37,725 nt of DNA from Nocardia wallacei (GTDB taxonomy: Bacteria > Actinomycetota > Actinomycetes > Mycobacteriales > Mycobacteriaceae): the NCBI RefSeq assembly GCF_029869545.1, contig NZ_JARWQD010000264.1, positions 1-37,725 on the forward strand. Reading direction: 5' to 3'. Of the stretch, positions 35,458 through 37,725 are shown piece after piece (within the stretch, counting starts at the first letter, position 1; the number at the start of each line of letters is the position of its first letter). The notes under the pieces were generated by a model, which saw only the letters and a program-made list of their open reading frames with translations, was not told where the DNA came from and searched no databases. Both the position numbers and the translations under genes were made by a program.

Positions 35458-37725
<2,268 letters not shown>

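Overview
The window reads as one contig of a high-GC mycolic-acid actinomycete, most likely Nocardia or a close relative. This rests on very high GC, frequent GTG/TTG starts, an actinobacterial rRNA leader, and gene order matching the Mycobacterium tuberculosis Rv1683-Rv1689 block and the arg cluster (locus comparisons are from memory). It opens in the 5' end of a 16S rRNA gene on the minus strand and ends in about 150 poor-quality bases inside argD, so both edges look like assembly breaks.

Layout. 1-450: start of 16S rRNA with leader and two tandem promoters. 543-4812: tyrS, a FadR-type regulator, a short leuA without the C-terminal leucine-feedback domain but preceded by a 14-residue leader peptide with four consecutive Leu codons, and mpg. 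4939-7150: an ECF41 sigma factor gene and an FAD/NAD(P) oxidoreductase carrying a good ECF41-type promoter. 7228-9696: a DrrAB-like ABC exporter with its TetR regulator and a tandem operator, then a Trm112-like protein. 9707-14877: a compact envelope-glycosylation locus (GtrA flippase, YfhO-type GT-C, polyprenyl-phosphate GT2, WecE-like sugar aminotransferase). 14887-16000: a GNAT and a DUF3291-like protein divergent across a perfect palindrome. 15997-18945: an Rv1683-like lipase/acyl-CoA synthetase fusion.

19347-23989 is the most striking locus: a Family 2B encapsulin shell gene (HK97 fold with inserted cyclic-nucleotide-binding domain), a 2-methylisoborneol synthase with a disordered N-terminus of about 250 residues, the GPP C2-methyltransferase and a type I IPP isomerase, in one tight operon. 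Together they would balance IPP/DMAPP, methylate GPP and cyclise 2-methyl-GPP inside a protein shell. CRP-like dyads lie in the divergent upstream region.

24065-31433: ilvA, a second TetR/ABC exporter set with a perfect operator dyad, and a sugar-type (CUT2) ABC importer. 31542-31621 is a 36-bp-arm inverted repeat touching the argH stop codon. 31621-37576: arginine biosynthesis (argH, argG, argR, argF, partial argD) split between argR and argG by an opposite-strand methyltransferase and a 53-residue ORF, with an AT-rich candidate ArgR operator upstream of argG.

No tRNA, CRISPR array, insertion sequence or phage gene was seen. All functional calls come from motif reading without database searches.
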